Source of the DNA: Porticoccus sp965660005
GTDB lineage: Bacteria; Pseudomonadota; Gammaproteobacteria; Pseudomonadales; Porticoccaceae
Reading direction: 5' to 3'
DNA: 8,793 nucleotides
Assembly: GCF_965660005.1 (NCBI RefSeq)
Contig: NZ_CBFHYF010000055.1
Location: 1 to 8,793 of the forward strand
Both the position numbers and the translations under genes were made by a program. Below, one piece after another: positions 1 through 5,984 of the stretch; the first letter of the stretch is position 1, and every line of letters starts with the position of its first letter. The notes beneath the pieces are model-generated. The model had not been told where the DNA came from and ran no database searches. It was given only the letters and a program-made list of their open reading frames with translations.

Positions 1-2
1 GT

Positions 3-179
3 GAAAAGGTAACAAGCCGCTATGTAACACACATACTCAAGTTGGCTTTTCTATCGCCGGCGATTATAAAATCAATTATTCAAGGCTCACTGCCCGCCTC
101 TTTCAACATGGAAGTATTTAAAAAAATGGATCTCAAATATTTCTGGGACGATCAAGAAGATAAGCTGTTAGTTTGGTAA
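3..179 (+). CDS. C-terminal tail of a serine recombinase-like protein (5' end outside window)
   Basis: The frame is open from the left edge to a TAA at 177-179 and encodes 58 residues, so this is the end of a gene that starts outside the window. The visible pattern is a helix-turn-helix-like start (VTSRYVTHILKLAFLSP), then IIKSIIQGSLPAS, then a D-L-K-Y-F-W-D-D-Q-E-D-K-L ending. From family knowledge, large serine recombinases of the resolvase/invertase superfamily often finish with a segment of the type SxxYVxRxLRLAFLSPxIVxAIxxGxQP followed by LPLxWxEQ; the match in order and spacing is good. Such enzymes catalyse site-specific integration or excision of mobile DNA. The catalytic serine domain would lie to the left and cannot be checked here. 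The segment is AT-richer than genes from 940 onward, which suggests horizontal origin or decay. It could instead be a degraded remnant or another HTH protein. Confidence 0.6.
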   Translation, partial: EKVTSRYVTHILKLAFLSPAIIKSIIQGSLPASFNMEVFKKMDLKYFWDDQEDKLLVW

Positions 180-188
180 TGACCGTTA

Positions 189-203
189 CCCGCCAATAGC
201 GGG
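189..203 (+). terminator. Small GC hairpin just after the recombinase-like stop codon
   Basis: CCCGC (189-193) and GCGGG (199-203) form a 5-bp GC stem with a 5-nt loop, starting 10 nt after the TAA of the recombinase-like gene. The position suits an end-of-gene hairpin, but no T-run follows it, so an intrinsic terminator is only weakly supported. Confidence 0.25.
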
Positions 204-444
204 CATATGAATGAGACTGACAGTGACGACTTTGATACCGTTACACAATTCTTATATAAAAACCTCTCTTTAGTCCCGTCGGTTCTTTCAACCCAAAAAC
301 ACTTGGTTACATTGACTTGCCCCGCCCACAAAAAACATTAATCCCAGAACCAATTTTTTCGTGTGCCTCGGTGTGTTTTTCTAAAGTATGTGCCAAAGAA
401 CAAACACCCGCTTTGGGTCCGCTGCAGACAATATCGTTTTGACT

Positions 445-474
445 AAAGGCAAGGCAAAGGCAAAAGCGAAGCGA
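445..474. repeat. Degenerate short tandem repeat (AAAGGC-like units)
   Basis: Successive units AAAGGC, AAGGC, AAAGGC, AAAAGC, GAAGC make a purine-rich run of about 30 bases with a 5-6 base period. The repeats are imperfect. No function is evident. It is not in a coding frame that can be supported. Confidence 0.5.
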
Positions 475-516
475 ATTTTTCCACTTTGAGAAAACACAGG
501 TATTTTGGATAATTAG

Positions 517-543
517 CTGTCTCTACAGTGACCTTTGAGACAG
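517..543. repeat. Inverted repeat CTGTCTC / GAGACAG
   Basis: CTGTCTC at 517-523 pairs perfectly with GAGACAG at 537-543 across a 13-nt loop. The left arm lies within the 9-mer GTCTCTACA (519-527), which recurs at 597-605 inside the hairpin behind the tRNA. No T-run follows on either strand, so it does not look like a terminator. It may be a protein-binding dyad or a recombination-site element. Confidence 0.4.
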
Positions 544-589
544 ATTTCAGAGGGGAATAGCGTGCTATCTAATTGATTTTTAAAGAGTA

Positions 590-625
590 CTGCCGAGTCT
601 CTACAAGACTGTAAAAACTCGGCAG
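590..625 (-). terminator. Hairpin downstream of tRNA-Ser, possible terminator
   Basis: CTGCCGAGT (590-598) and ACTCGGCAG (617-625) form a perfect 9-bp stem, 6 nt beyond the 3' end of the minus-strand tRNA. The 18-nt loop contains a competing inner dyad, AGTCT (596-600) with AGACT (606-610). On the minus strand the stem is followed by TACTCTTTAAAAATC, which has only a weak T-run. Position favours a tRNA terminator or processing structure; the weak tail keeps confidence low. Confidence 0.4.
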
Positions 626-631
626 ACTGTA

Positions 632-722
632 TGGCGGTGAGAGAGGGATTCGAACCCTCGATACGCTATTAACGTATACACGCTTTCCAGGCGTGCTCCT
701 TCAACCACTCGGACACCTCACC
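632..722 (-). tRNA. tRNA-Ser (anticodon GGA)
   Basis: The reverse complement reads as a full class II tRNA of 91 nt including an encoded CCA. The acceptor stem GGTGAGG pairs with TCTCACC, with a G-U wobble at the seventh pair, followed by discriminator G and CCA. The D arm is TCC...GGA. The anticodon stem CACGC/GCGTG encloses loop CTGGAAA with anticodon GGA (plus-strand 686-688). A long variable arm (ATACG/CGTAT), typical of serine tRNAs, and a T arm GAGGG-TTCGAAT-CCCTC complete the fold. The anticodon reads UCC and UCU serine codons. The promoter is not obvious: an AT-rich TTTAAA lies 11-20 nt upstream, and a TTGACA lies about 70 nt upstream without a good -10 at the right distance. The 3' end faces the recombinase-like remnant, a common arrangement where elements use tRNA 3' ends as attachment sites. 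Confidence 0.97.
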
Positions 723-769
723 AAATTTTGTCATCTGAGCTTTAAAAAGCTTAACTTAACTCCGAAACC

Positions 770-783
770 GCACGCCTGCGTGC
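770..783. repeat. Perfect 6-bp dyad GCACGC-CT-GCGTGC upstream of tRNA-Ser
   Basis: A 14-base dyad with perfect 6-bp arms and a 2-bp centre lies about 48 bp upstream of the tRNA gene. The arms are too close to form a stable hairpin, so a protein-binding site is the more likely reading if it is functional. The rest of 723-943 shows no convincing gene or terminator. Confidence 0.3.
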
Positions 784-943
784 TCGTTGTCAACCAATCG
801 GATACCGATGCAATGCTCTCATTTCAGCTTGAAAAAACTTTGTTTTCAAACCCGGAACTGAGGGCCTCTGCCCGTCTGCGGATCAGTTGACGCAATATTT
901 TGAGGAGCGGAACTGTACACAAGCAACCCGGAAAAAGCAATTG

Positions 944-1501
944 TCAGGGCCAGCTCTGAAAGTAATCATCAATAGCTGTTTCAGGGGCCTCGGGAGGGGC
1001 AATCTGGACAGTTCCCAGATACAGGAAGCCGATGATACGTTCGGCATCGCTGAGCCCCAGCCCTGCCATGACATTGGGGTCATAGGCGTAGTCGCCAGTT
1101 CGCCAGACCGCACCGACACCCTGTGCATAAGCGGCAGTGATCATATTTTGCGCAGCCGCACCGGCGGATAGCCACTGTTCTATTTCCGGGACCTTGGGGT
1201 TTTCTTTCGGGCTGGCGATCACGACCATGACCATTGGCGCGCGCAGGGGACGCTCGGCAATACGCTGCCGCGCTTTGTCACTGAGTTCGGCACCCTGCTG
1301 CTCTTCTGAACGAACAAACAGTTCCCCGAGCGCCTGCCGCCCCTCTCCCTCAATGATAAGAAAACGCCAGGGGCGCATTCTTGCGTGATCGGCAGCACGA
1401 AACGCCGCTCGCTGAATATTGGCCAGAATGTCACCTTTCGGCGCAGGTTCGGACAATCTGGGTACTGATACGCGCTGGTGAAGGGCCTGCAATGCATCCA
1501 T
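944..1501 (-). CDS. ydjA: Nitroreductase family protein, YdjA-like
   Basis: The 185-residue product is a small FMN-dependent nitroreductase-fold oxidoreductase, expected to be a cytoplasmic homodimer. It matches E. coli YdjA (183 residues) along its length: an MDAL start, an R10/S12 segment (QRVSVPRLSEPAP) where the FMN phosphate binds, ADHARMRPWRF (38-47), IEGEGR (50-55), NPKVPEIEQ (101-109), WRTG (133-136) and the GFLYLGT strand (158-164). YdjA-type enzymes form a short subfamily lacking helices found in larger nitroreductases; the natural substrate is unknown. The ATG start at 1501 has an AAGG about 8 nt upstream, before a run of A. The gene stands alone, divergent from the cyclase gene with 108 bp between starts. 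No clear terminator follows the stop at 944-946. Family assignment is firm; the symbol rests on overall similarity. Confidence 0.9.
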   Translation of the reverse strand: MDALQALHQRVSVPRLSEPAPKGDILANIQRAAFRAADHARMRPWRFLIIEGEGRQALGELFVRSEEQQGAELSDKARQRIAERPLRAPMVMVVIASPKENPKVPEIEQWLSAGAAAQNMITAAYAQGVGAVWRTGDYAYDPNVMAGLGLSDAERIIGFLYLGTVQIAPPEAPETAIDDYFQSWP

Positions 1502-1538
1502 TTTTTTTCCTTACTGCTGTATCCACTTTGCTGGGTCA

Positions 1539-1567
1539 TGGACATTTTCGATGAGACATCGTGTAAT
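1539..1567 (+). promoter_or_regulatory. Sigma70-type promoter for the adenylate cyclase gene
   Basis: TGGACA (1539-1544, 5/6 to the -35 consensus) and TGTAAT (1562-1567, 5/6 to the -10 consensus) are separated by 17 bp. Transcription would start near 1574, giving a leader of about 36 nt. The spacer carries a perfect dyad CGATG-AGA-CATCG (1549-1561) between the two hexamers, a typical place for a repressor site. The match is by eye. Confidence 0.55.
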
Positions 1568-1609
1568 GACGCGCACTGACTCACTGTACCGGGAACATTA
1601 TCTTACAGG

Positions 1610-2986
1610 ATGACGCCAAACAGTCTTAAAGAGACAAACCGCATTTTACATTACCAGAGCCTGTTCCGCCTTCTGGTAGGTTTTGCCGGTATTTTATCGC
1701 TACTCACGTTCCATCGTGGACTGGAGCATGAGCTGATTGTCACGTTGCCTCTGTTGGTGACCATTGGCTATATTCTTTCTTCCCATTTTGTATTACAGCG
1801 CGTCCCGCCCTCATCACGGCCCGGTGTCGGGACGGTTTTATCCTTTATTGATGCGCTGCTGCTCGGTGGCCTGATCTGCCTGATCGACCTGAGCCTTTTG
1901 CCTGTTCTGCTGCTGATTATTACGCTGCAGTTTAACGGAATCATTGGTGGCGGTTTCAGGAAATTGCGCAATGATAACCTGGCTCTGTTGCTTGGCATTG
2001 CAATAACCGCACTCCTGAGATTTCCCCAGTGGACACTTTCGGCAGACATCCTGACCAGCCTGCCGCCACTGTTGGCACTGGGGATATATATCTTTATTTA
2101 CGGCGCCAGCAGTTCCAGGGAAATCGCAACCCTGGGAGAAAAACAGAAAGAGCTGGAAAAAACACAGGTTCAACTGAAACTGAGAAATTACCGCCTGTCA
2201 AAATATCTCTCCCCAACCTTGCTGAAGGCCATCCAGTCGGGCAAAGACGTCAAGCTGGAAACCCACCGCAAAAAACTGACCGTATTTTTTTCAGACATCA
2301 AGGGTTTCAGCGAACTGGCCGAAGAACTTGAGGGCGATGTGCTGACCAGCCTGCTGAACAGCTACCTGTCCGAAATGTCGCAAATTGCCCTGCAGCACGG
2401 CGGCACCATCGACAAGTTTATTGGCGACGCCATTATGGTCTTCTTTGGCGACCCCACCAGTAATGGCGTAAAGGCCGACTGTACGGCCGCAGTCTCAATG
2501 GCCATTGCCATGAAAAAACACATGAAGGAATTGCAACGTCGCTGGGCCAGTCAGGGTATAGAAACACCCATGGAAATACGCATGGGCCTGAATACCGGCT
2601 ACTGTGCCGTGGGCAACTTTGGCACGGAGAACCGGCTGGACTACACCCTGCTCGGCACCGAAGTGAATCTGGCCAGCCGGCTGGAGTCTGCCGCAGAACC
2701 CGGCGAGATTCTGGTTTCACACGAGACCTACTCACTGGTGAAAGACCAGATCATGTGCCGCGACAAGGGCGATATTCAGGTCAAGGGCTATCAACAACCG
2801 GTGCGGATTTATTCTGTGGTGGACTTCCGAAAAAATATGGGCAGTGACCAGAGCTACTTTGAGCACATGACCGATGGTTTTTCTTTCTATATGGATATGG
2901 ACAGAATCCGCCATTACGACCGGGATCGAATCATGAAGTCCCTGATCGAAGCCGCCGCCCAACTGAAAAACAAGAAAAACTACTAA
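1610..2986 (+). CDS. cyaB: Membrane-anchored class III adenylate cyclase, CyaB-like
   Basis: The 458-residue product should make cAMP from ATP at the inner membrane. Residues about 17-165 form several hydrophobic segments in the position of the MASE2-type membrane sensor of Pseudomonas CyaB. A charged helix (170-195) leads to a class III cyclase domain (about 222-405). Metal-binding aspartates are visible in FFSDIKGF (D229) and FIGDAIMVFFGD (D273). K269 and T346 (LDYTLLG) are the adenine-selecting pair typical of bacterial adenylate rather than guanylate cyclases. N353 and R357 in VNLASRLES are the transition-state residues, so the enzyme should be active. The tail after 405 (SYFEH, GFSFYMD) also resembles CyaB, about 460 residues long. 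The ATG at 1610 is the only good start: an in-frame stop lies at 1577-1579, and the AGG is very close to the ATG, so initiation may be weak. It converges with queF with 16 bp between stops. Confidence 0.93.
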   Translation: MTPNSLKETNRILHYQSLFRLLVGFAGILSLLTFHRGLEHELIVTLPLLVTIGYILSSHFVLQRVPPSSRPGVGTVLSFIDALLLGGLICLIDLSLLPVLLLIITLQFNGIIGGGFRKLRNDNLALLLGIAITALLRFPQWTLSADILTSLPPLLALGIYIFIYGASSSREIATLGEKQKELEKTQVQLKLRNYRLSKYLSPTLLKAIQSGKDVKLETHRKKLTVFFSDIKGFSELAEELEGDVLTSLLNSYLSEMSQIALQHGGTIDKFIGDAIMVFFGDPTSNGVKADCTAAVSMAIAMKKHMKELQRRWASQGIETPMEIRMGLNTGYCAVGNFGTENRLDYTLLGTEVNLASRLESAAEPGEILVSHETYSLVKDQIMCRDKGDIQVKGYQQPVRIYSVVDFRKNMGSDQSYFEHMTDGFSFYMDMDRIRHYDRDRIMKSLIEAAAQLKNKKNY

Positions 2987-3002
2987 TTCTCGCTGCTCGC
3001 CC

Positions 3003-3824
3003 TCACTGCCTCGACAGGCGTACCCTGGGCGGATCGGATTGCACACTGCTGCGATAGGGATTGATCTCCAGCCCACCGCGACGGGTGTAGCGGGCGTAGA
3101 CCTCCAGTGTGTCCGGCTGACACAACTCCCTGATTTCGGTAAAGATGCGTTCCACGCACTGCTCGTGAAAATCCTGATGATTGCGAAATGAAACCAGATA
3201 GCGCAACAACCCTTCGCGGTCGATTGCAGGACCACTGTAACGAATCAGAATACTGGCCCAATCGGGCTGCCCGGTGACCGGGCAATTGGTTTTCAACAAA
3301 TGGCTGTAGAGCGATTCGCTGACCACTGTGTGTCCGTCTGCCAGGCCGAGCAGCGAGGGATCGGGGGCATAGGCGTCCACCTCCACCGGCAGGTCATCCA
3401 GGCAAATACCGGGCAGTGAGCCGAGTCCCATGTGACGATAACTGTCACCGGGGTGGATCCCTACCAGTATCGGCCCCACCACACAGGCACTGACGTCGCG
3501 CTCGATGGTCCGGGCCACCTCTTCCACGGAGCGATAGCGCTCCTGATTTAGCGAGTTGAGATAGAGTTTCAGGGATTTTGATTCAACCAGATTGAGCGTA
3601 CTGCCCGGTATTGATAGCTCTGCCACCGCCACCACCGGTTTGCCCCGCATATCCAGCCAGGAGAGCTCATAGGCGGTCCAGAGATCCACGCCAAAAAAAG
3701 GCTCGGCGCCCAAAATACCCAGTGCCTGCCTGCCCTCTTGCCGGGGAATCGGGTGCAATAACTGCGGACTGTAGCTGGCGGGATAGTCAGTGTCGGCCCC
3801 CAGCAATAATTTTTTCTCAGTCAC
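3003..3824 (-). CDS. queF: NADPH-dependent 7-cyano-7-deazaguanine reductase (preQ0 reductase)
   Basis: QueF reduces the nitrile of preQ0 to the amine of preQ1 with two NADPH, a cytoplasmic step of queuosine tRNA modification. The 273-residue protein is the long, two-domain E. coli type (282 residues). The substrate and cofactor segment ESKSLKLY lies at 81-88. The nucleophile Cys181 sits in KTNCPVTGQPDW with Asp188; His220 and Glu221 (DFHEQ) complete the active site. These equal E. coli C190, D197, H229 and E230 with a constant offset of 9. The C-terminal RRGGLEINPYRS (248-259) is also family-typical. The start is GTG at 3822-3824, supported by GAGGTGA a few bases upstream, overlapping the permease stop. 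It is third in the operon, 8 nt after the permease gene. No terminator is seen in the 16 bp before the convergent cyclase stop. Confidence 0.97.
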   Translation of the reverse strand: MTEKKLLLGADTDYPASYSPQLLHPIPRQEGRQALGILGAEPFFGVDLWTAYELSWLDMRGKPVVAVAELSIPGSTLNLVESKSLKLYLNSLNQERYRSVEEVARTIERDVSACVVGPILVGIHPGDSYRHMGLGSLPGICLDDLPVEVDAYAPDPSLLGLADGHTVVSESLYSHLLKTNCPVTGQPDWASILIRYSGPAIDREGLLRYLVSFRNHQDFHEQCVERIFTEIRELCQPDTLEVYARYTRRGGLEINPYRSSVQSDPPRVRLSRQ

Positions 3825-3832
3825 GGCTCACC

Positions 3833-4606
3833 TCAACTGCGCAATCGTTTGCCCCGCTCCAGCAGGAACAGCGAGAAGAAAAACAGCAGGGCGCAGAAAC
3901 CCGTCACCATGACAAAGGCCCATGCCACATTAATATCCGAGACGCCCAACAGACCGTACCGGAAGGTGTTGACCATATAGAGCACCGGATTGGCCAGCGA
4001 CACCGCCTGCCAGAAAGGCGGCAACATGCTGATGGAGTAAAACACACCGCCCAGGTAGGTGAGCGGCGTCAACACAAAGGTTGGAATAATGGAAATATCA
4101 TCAAAACTGTTGGCGAAAACCGCGTTGATAAACCCCGCCAGCGCGAACAGGACTGCGGTCAAGAAGACAATGGCGACCGTTACGCCCAGATGGCTGACCT
4201 GCAGATCGGTAAAAAACAGGGACAGCAGTGTCACAATCACCCCCACAGCCAGACCACGGGCCACACCACCGATGACATAACCCAACAAAATAATGTAGTT
4301 GGGCACCGGCGACACCAGTAATTCTTCAATACTACGCTGGAACTTGGTGCCAAAAAAAGAAGACACCACATTGCCATAGGCATTGGTGATCACCGACATC
4401 ATGATCAGCCCCGGCACCACAAACTCGATATAGGTGAAACCGGACATCTCACCGATCCGCGGCCCGATCAATTTGCCAAAGATTACAAAATACAGGGCGA
4501 TCGTAATGGCAGGCGGCAGCAGGGTCTGCTGCCAGATGCGCATAAAACGGCGGACTTCCTTCACCAGGATAGTGGTAAACGCCACCCATTGCTGACCGGC
4601 ATTCAT
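3833..4606 (-). CDS. yadH: ABC-2 type exporter permease, YadH-like
   Basis: The 257-residue inner-membrane protein is the membrane half of an ABC-2 exporter. It closely resembles E. coli YadH (256 residues): KEVRRFMRIWQQTLLPP (16-32) before the first membrane helix, IEFVVPGLIMMSVITNAY (60-77), an amphipathic FGTKFQRSIEELLVSP segment (85-100) that contacts the ATPase, FDDISIIPTFVLTPLTYLGG (168-187), and a GKRLRS end. Six hydrophobic segments are expected. The substrate is unknown; relatives export polysaccharides, lipids or drugs, so no substrate is assigned. The ATG at 4606 has GGAGG about 8 nt upstream, inside the ATPase gene, and overlaps its TGA by 4 bases (ATGA), implying translational coupling. 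Confidence 0.94.
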   Translation of the reverse strand: MNAGQQWVAFTTILVKEVRRFMRIWQQTLLPPAITIALYFVIFGKLIGPRIGEMSGFTYIEFVVPGLIMMSVITNAYGNVVSSFFGTKFQRSIEELLVSPVPNYIILLGYVIGGVARGLAVGVIVTLLSLFFTDLQVSHLGVTVAIVFLTAVLFALAGFINAVFANSFDDISIIPTFVLTPLTYLGGVFYSISMLPPFWQAVSLANPVLYMVNTFRYGLLGVSDINVAWAFVMVTGFCALLFFFSLFLLERGKRLRS

Positions 4607-5544
4607 AACTGCGCCTCCGCCGTTTCATTCCTGTGGGGCTCCACCAGGGAAACAAACAGCTCTTCCAGCCGGTTCGCCTTGTTGCGCATGCTGGTCACAT
4701 GAATGTCCCGCTCGCTGAGACTAGCAAACAATTTGTTCAGTGATTTCCCCTTCACCACTTCAACCTCAAAACTGTGTTCATCGATCAGCTGCCCCGGATA
4801 ACCCTCAATGGTCGGCATTTCTGTCAGGGACTCGCGGGTATCCAGCACAAACACCTCCTTGTTGAGCTGCCGCAACAACTGCTTGATGGAGGTATTGTGG
4901 ATGATTTTACCCTGATCGATGATCGCCACGTTGCGGCAGAGACTCTCTGCCTCCTCCAGGTAGTGGGTGGTCAATATGATCGTGGTGCCGCTGGCATTAA
5001 TCCCTTTTAGGAACTGCCACATAGAGCGGCGCAGCTCGATATCCACACCGGCCGTGGGCTCGTCCAGCACCAACAGCCGCGGTTCGTGAACCAGTGCCCT
5101 GGCAATCATCAGTCTTCGCTTCATACCACCGGAGAGCATCCGGGAGCGCTGATGGCGTTTTTCCCAGAGGCCCAGCTGCCTCAGATATTTCTCGGTGCGC
5201 TCCGCGGCAAGCTTTGGCGGCAATCCGAAATAGCCCGCCTGGGTTTTGACAATATCAATGACCTTTTCAAACTGGTTGAAGTTGAATTCCTGTGGAACCA
5301 CGCCGATATACTGCTTGGCCAGGGAGAAGTTCCTGTCGATATCCGTCCCGAAAATAGCTATCTCACCAGCCGTTTTTCTCACCAGAGAACAGATGATGCC
5401 GATGGTGGTGGACTTACCGGCGCCGTTAGGCCCGAGCAGCGCAAAAAAATCGCCGGGTTGAACGTCAAGGTCGATGCCCTTGAGCGCCTCAAAGCCATTG
5501 TCATACTGTTTGTGCAAATTGCGAATCGATAATGCAGCGGTCAT
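4603..5544 (-). CDS. yadG: ABC exporter ATP-binding protein, YadG-like
   Basis: The 313-residue cytoplasmic ATPase powers the YadH-like permease. Visible motifs are Walker A GPNGAGKST (38-46), Q-loop Q85 in VVPQEFNFN, signature LSGGM (137-141), Walker B LLVLDEPTAG (157-166) and H-loop His194 in LTTHYLEEAE. A C-terminal domain (about 230-305) ends with MRNKANRLEELFVSLVE, shared with E. coli YadG (308 residues), and is typical of the DrrA/NodI-like ABC group. The frame stays open to 5676, but the start at 5544 is preferred. MTAALSIRN aligns with the YadG start, the 44 extra residues are Cys-rich and unlike the family, and part of them is encoded by a tandem repeat in the likely promoter. The Shine-Dalgarno is modest (TTGGGA). 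First gene of the yadG-yadH-queF operon. Confidence 0.95.
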   Translation of the reverse strand: MTAALSIRNLHKQYDNGFEALKGIDLDVQPGDFFALLGPNGAGKSTTIGIICSLVRKTAGEIAIFGTDIDRNFSLAKQYIGVVPQEFNFNQFEKVIDIVKTQAGYFGLPPKLAAERTEKYLRQLGLWEKRHQRSRMLSGGMKRRLMIARALVHEPRLLVLDEPTAGVDIELRRSMWQFLKGINASGTTIILTTHYLEEAESLCRNVAIIDQGKIIHNTSIKQLLRQLNKEVFVLDTRESLTEMPTIEGYPGQLIDEHSFEVEVVKGKSLNKLFASLSERDIHVTSMRNKANRLEELFVSLVEPHRNETAEAQL

Positions 5545-5554
5545 AGCGTCCCAA

Positions 5555-5589
5555 CAGTTACAAAAATAAAAGCAGTTACAGAATAAAAG
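5555..5589. repeat. Two-copy tandem repeat in the yadG-like promoter region
   Basis: Copy 1 is CAGTTACAAAAATAAAAG (5555-5572) and copy 2 is CAGTTACAGAATAAAAG (5573-5589). They are directly adjacent and differ by one base change and one extra A. They lie 11-45 bp upstream of the yadG-like ATG, and the second copy overlaps the proposed -10. They may be two regulator sites or a recent slippage duplication. Confidence 0.75.
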
Positions 5590-5603
5590 TGCCCGCGCGT
5601 CAA
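5575..5603 (-). promoter_or_regulatory. Candidate sigma70-type promoter of the yadG-yadH-queF operon
   Basis: On the minus strand, TTGACG (5603-5598, 5/6 to the -35 consensus) is followed after 17 bp by TGTAAC (5580-5575, 4/6 to the -10 consensus). Transcription would begin near 5568, about 24 nt before the ATG. The -10 is mediocre, and the element sits in a tandem repeat. The match is by eye. Confidence 0.4.
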
Positions 5604-5900
5604 CCAAAGAACATGGCCGGCTCAGTGGGGGTGATAGTCTAAATGACTTTGCCCGGCGTTTGTCGGTTAACACCAAAAAATCCGGCGCATTGGGCTGACA
5701 TCAGGGGGCGGCGATACTGCAACTCGAACACAGCGACGAGCGAGTCCACTATCATTAAGGCAAGGATTGACCCACCAACCACTCTGGGCCTATTCTGCAG
5801 TGGTCATACTTATAAAAACAGCCCGCAATGACTGTCCATGCGTTAAATTGGTATTGCAGACTTGTGATAAGGAACCGCCACACTGACAGGAAGGACGGCC
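5604..5900. other. Divergent intergenic region between the exporter and kinase operons
   Basis: About 300 bases without a supported gene separate the minus-strand exporter promoter from the leader ORF of the plus-strand kinase operon. Short open frames here (for example 5643-5831 on the plus strand) have no Shine-Dalgarno and show no family pattern. The region should hold the promoter of the kinase operon; one candidate is listed separately. Confidence 0.5.
5767..5796 (+). promoter_or_regulatory. Candidate promoter of the histidine kinase operon
   Basis: TTGACC (5767-5772) and TATTCT (5791-5796) are separated by 18 bp. Transcription would start near 5803, leaving a leader of about 98 nt before the small ORF at 5901. 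Other AT-rich boxes nearby (TTATAAA at 5810-5816, TGATAA near 5865-5870) lack a convincing -35, so this remains one candidate of several. Confidence 0.35.
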
Positions 5901-5984
5901 ATGTTGCCCGGCTTGACTGCACTATCAAATAACCGGGAAATACCGAGAGTCGGAACCAATCCAATTTCCGGGGTTGCCCCATGA
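5901..5984 (+). CDS. 27-residue leader ORF overlapping the histidine kinase start
   Basis: ATG at 5901 opens a 27-codon frame ending at TGA 5982-5984. It has the best ribosome-binding site in the region, AGGAAGGA (5888-5895), 5 nt before the ATG. Its stop overlaps the kinase ATG as ATGA, the same junction used at the next gene pair downstream. The kinase start itself has no clear Shine-Dalgarno and is preceded by a GGGG-TTG-CCCC dyad (5970-5980) that could hide it. This suggests ribosomes reach the kinase by reading the leader. The peptide (MLPGLTALSNNREIPRVG, then TNPISGVAP) has no membrane segment and no family I recognise. It may matter only as a translated leader. Chance cannot be excluded for so short a frame. 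Confidence 0.5.
   Translation: MLPGLTALSNNREIPRVGTNPISGVAP

Larger units (their letters stand above)
204..589. other. AT-rich intergenic region with no recognisable gene
   Basis: No frame shows a start with a Shine-Dalgarno sequence and a convincing protein. The stretch is AT-rich compared with the rest of the window. It holds a degenerate purine-rich repeat (445-474), a 7-bp hairpin (517-543) and a short palindrome ATAGC-GT-GCTAT (557-568). It lies between a recombinase-like gene end and the 3' end of a tRNA gene, so it may be element-border DNA. That is inference. Confidence 0.5.

Noticed and set aside
1..20. Start of window (GTGAAAAGGTAACAAGCCGC) looked slightly like a 16S rRNA 3' end (GTAACAAGG...).
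   Set aside because: The anti-Shine-Dalgarno end and surrounding conserved bases are missing; the coding reading in frame 3 explains the segment better.
693..890. 65-residue plus-strand open frame.
   Set aside because: It begins inside the tRNA gene on the opposite strand, has no ribosome site and shows no family pattern.
2987..3002. Shared bidirectional terminator between the convergent cyclase and queF genes.
   Set aside because: The 16-bp gap contains no stem and no T-run.
3611..4321. 236-residue plus-strand open frame.
   Set aside because: It lies antisense to queF and the permease, both with clear family motifs; its Gln/His/Arg-rich composition is typical of a shadow frame.
5545..5676. 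N-terminal extension of the YadG-like ATPase by 44 residues.
   Set aside because: The extension is Cys-rich, unlike the family, encoded by the tandem repeat and promoter region, and the internal ATG aligns with the known YadG start.
5643..5831. 62-residue plus-strand open frame in the divergent intergenic region.
   Set aside because: No Shine-Dalgarno, no recognisable pattern, low-complexity content; treated as chance.
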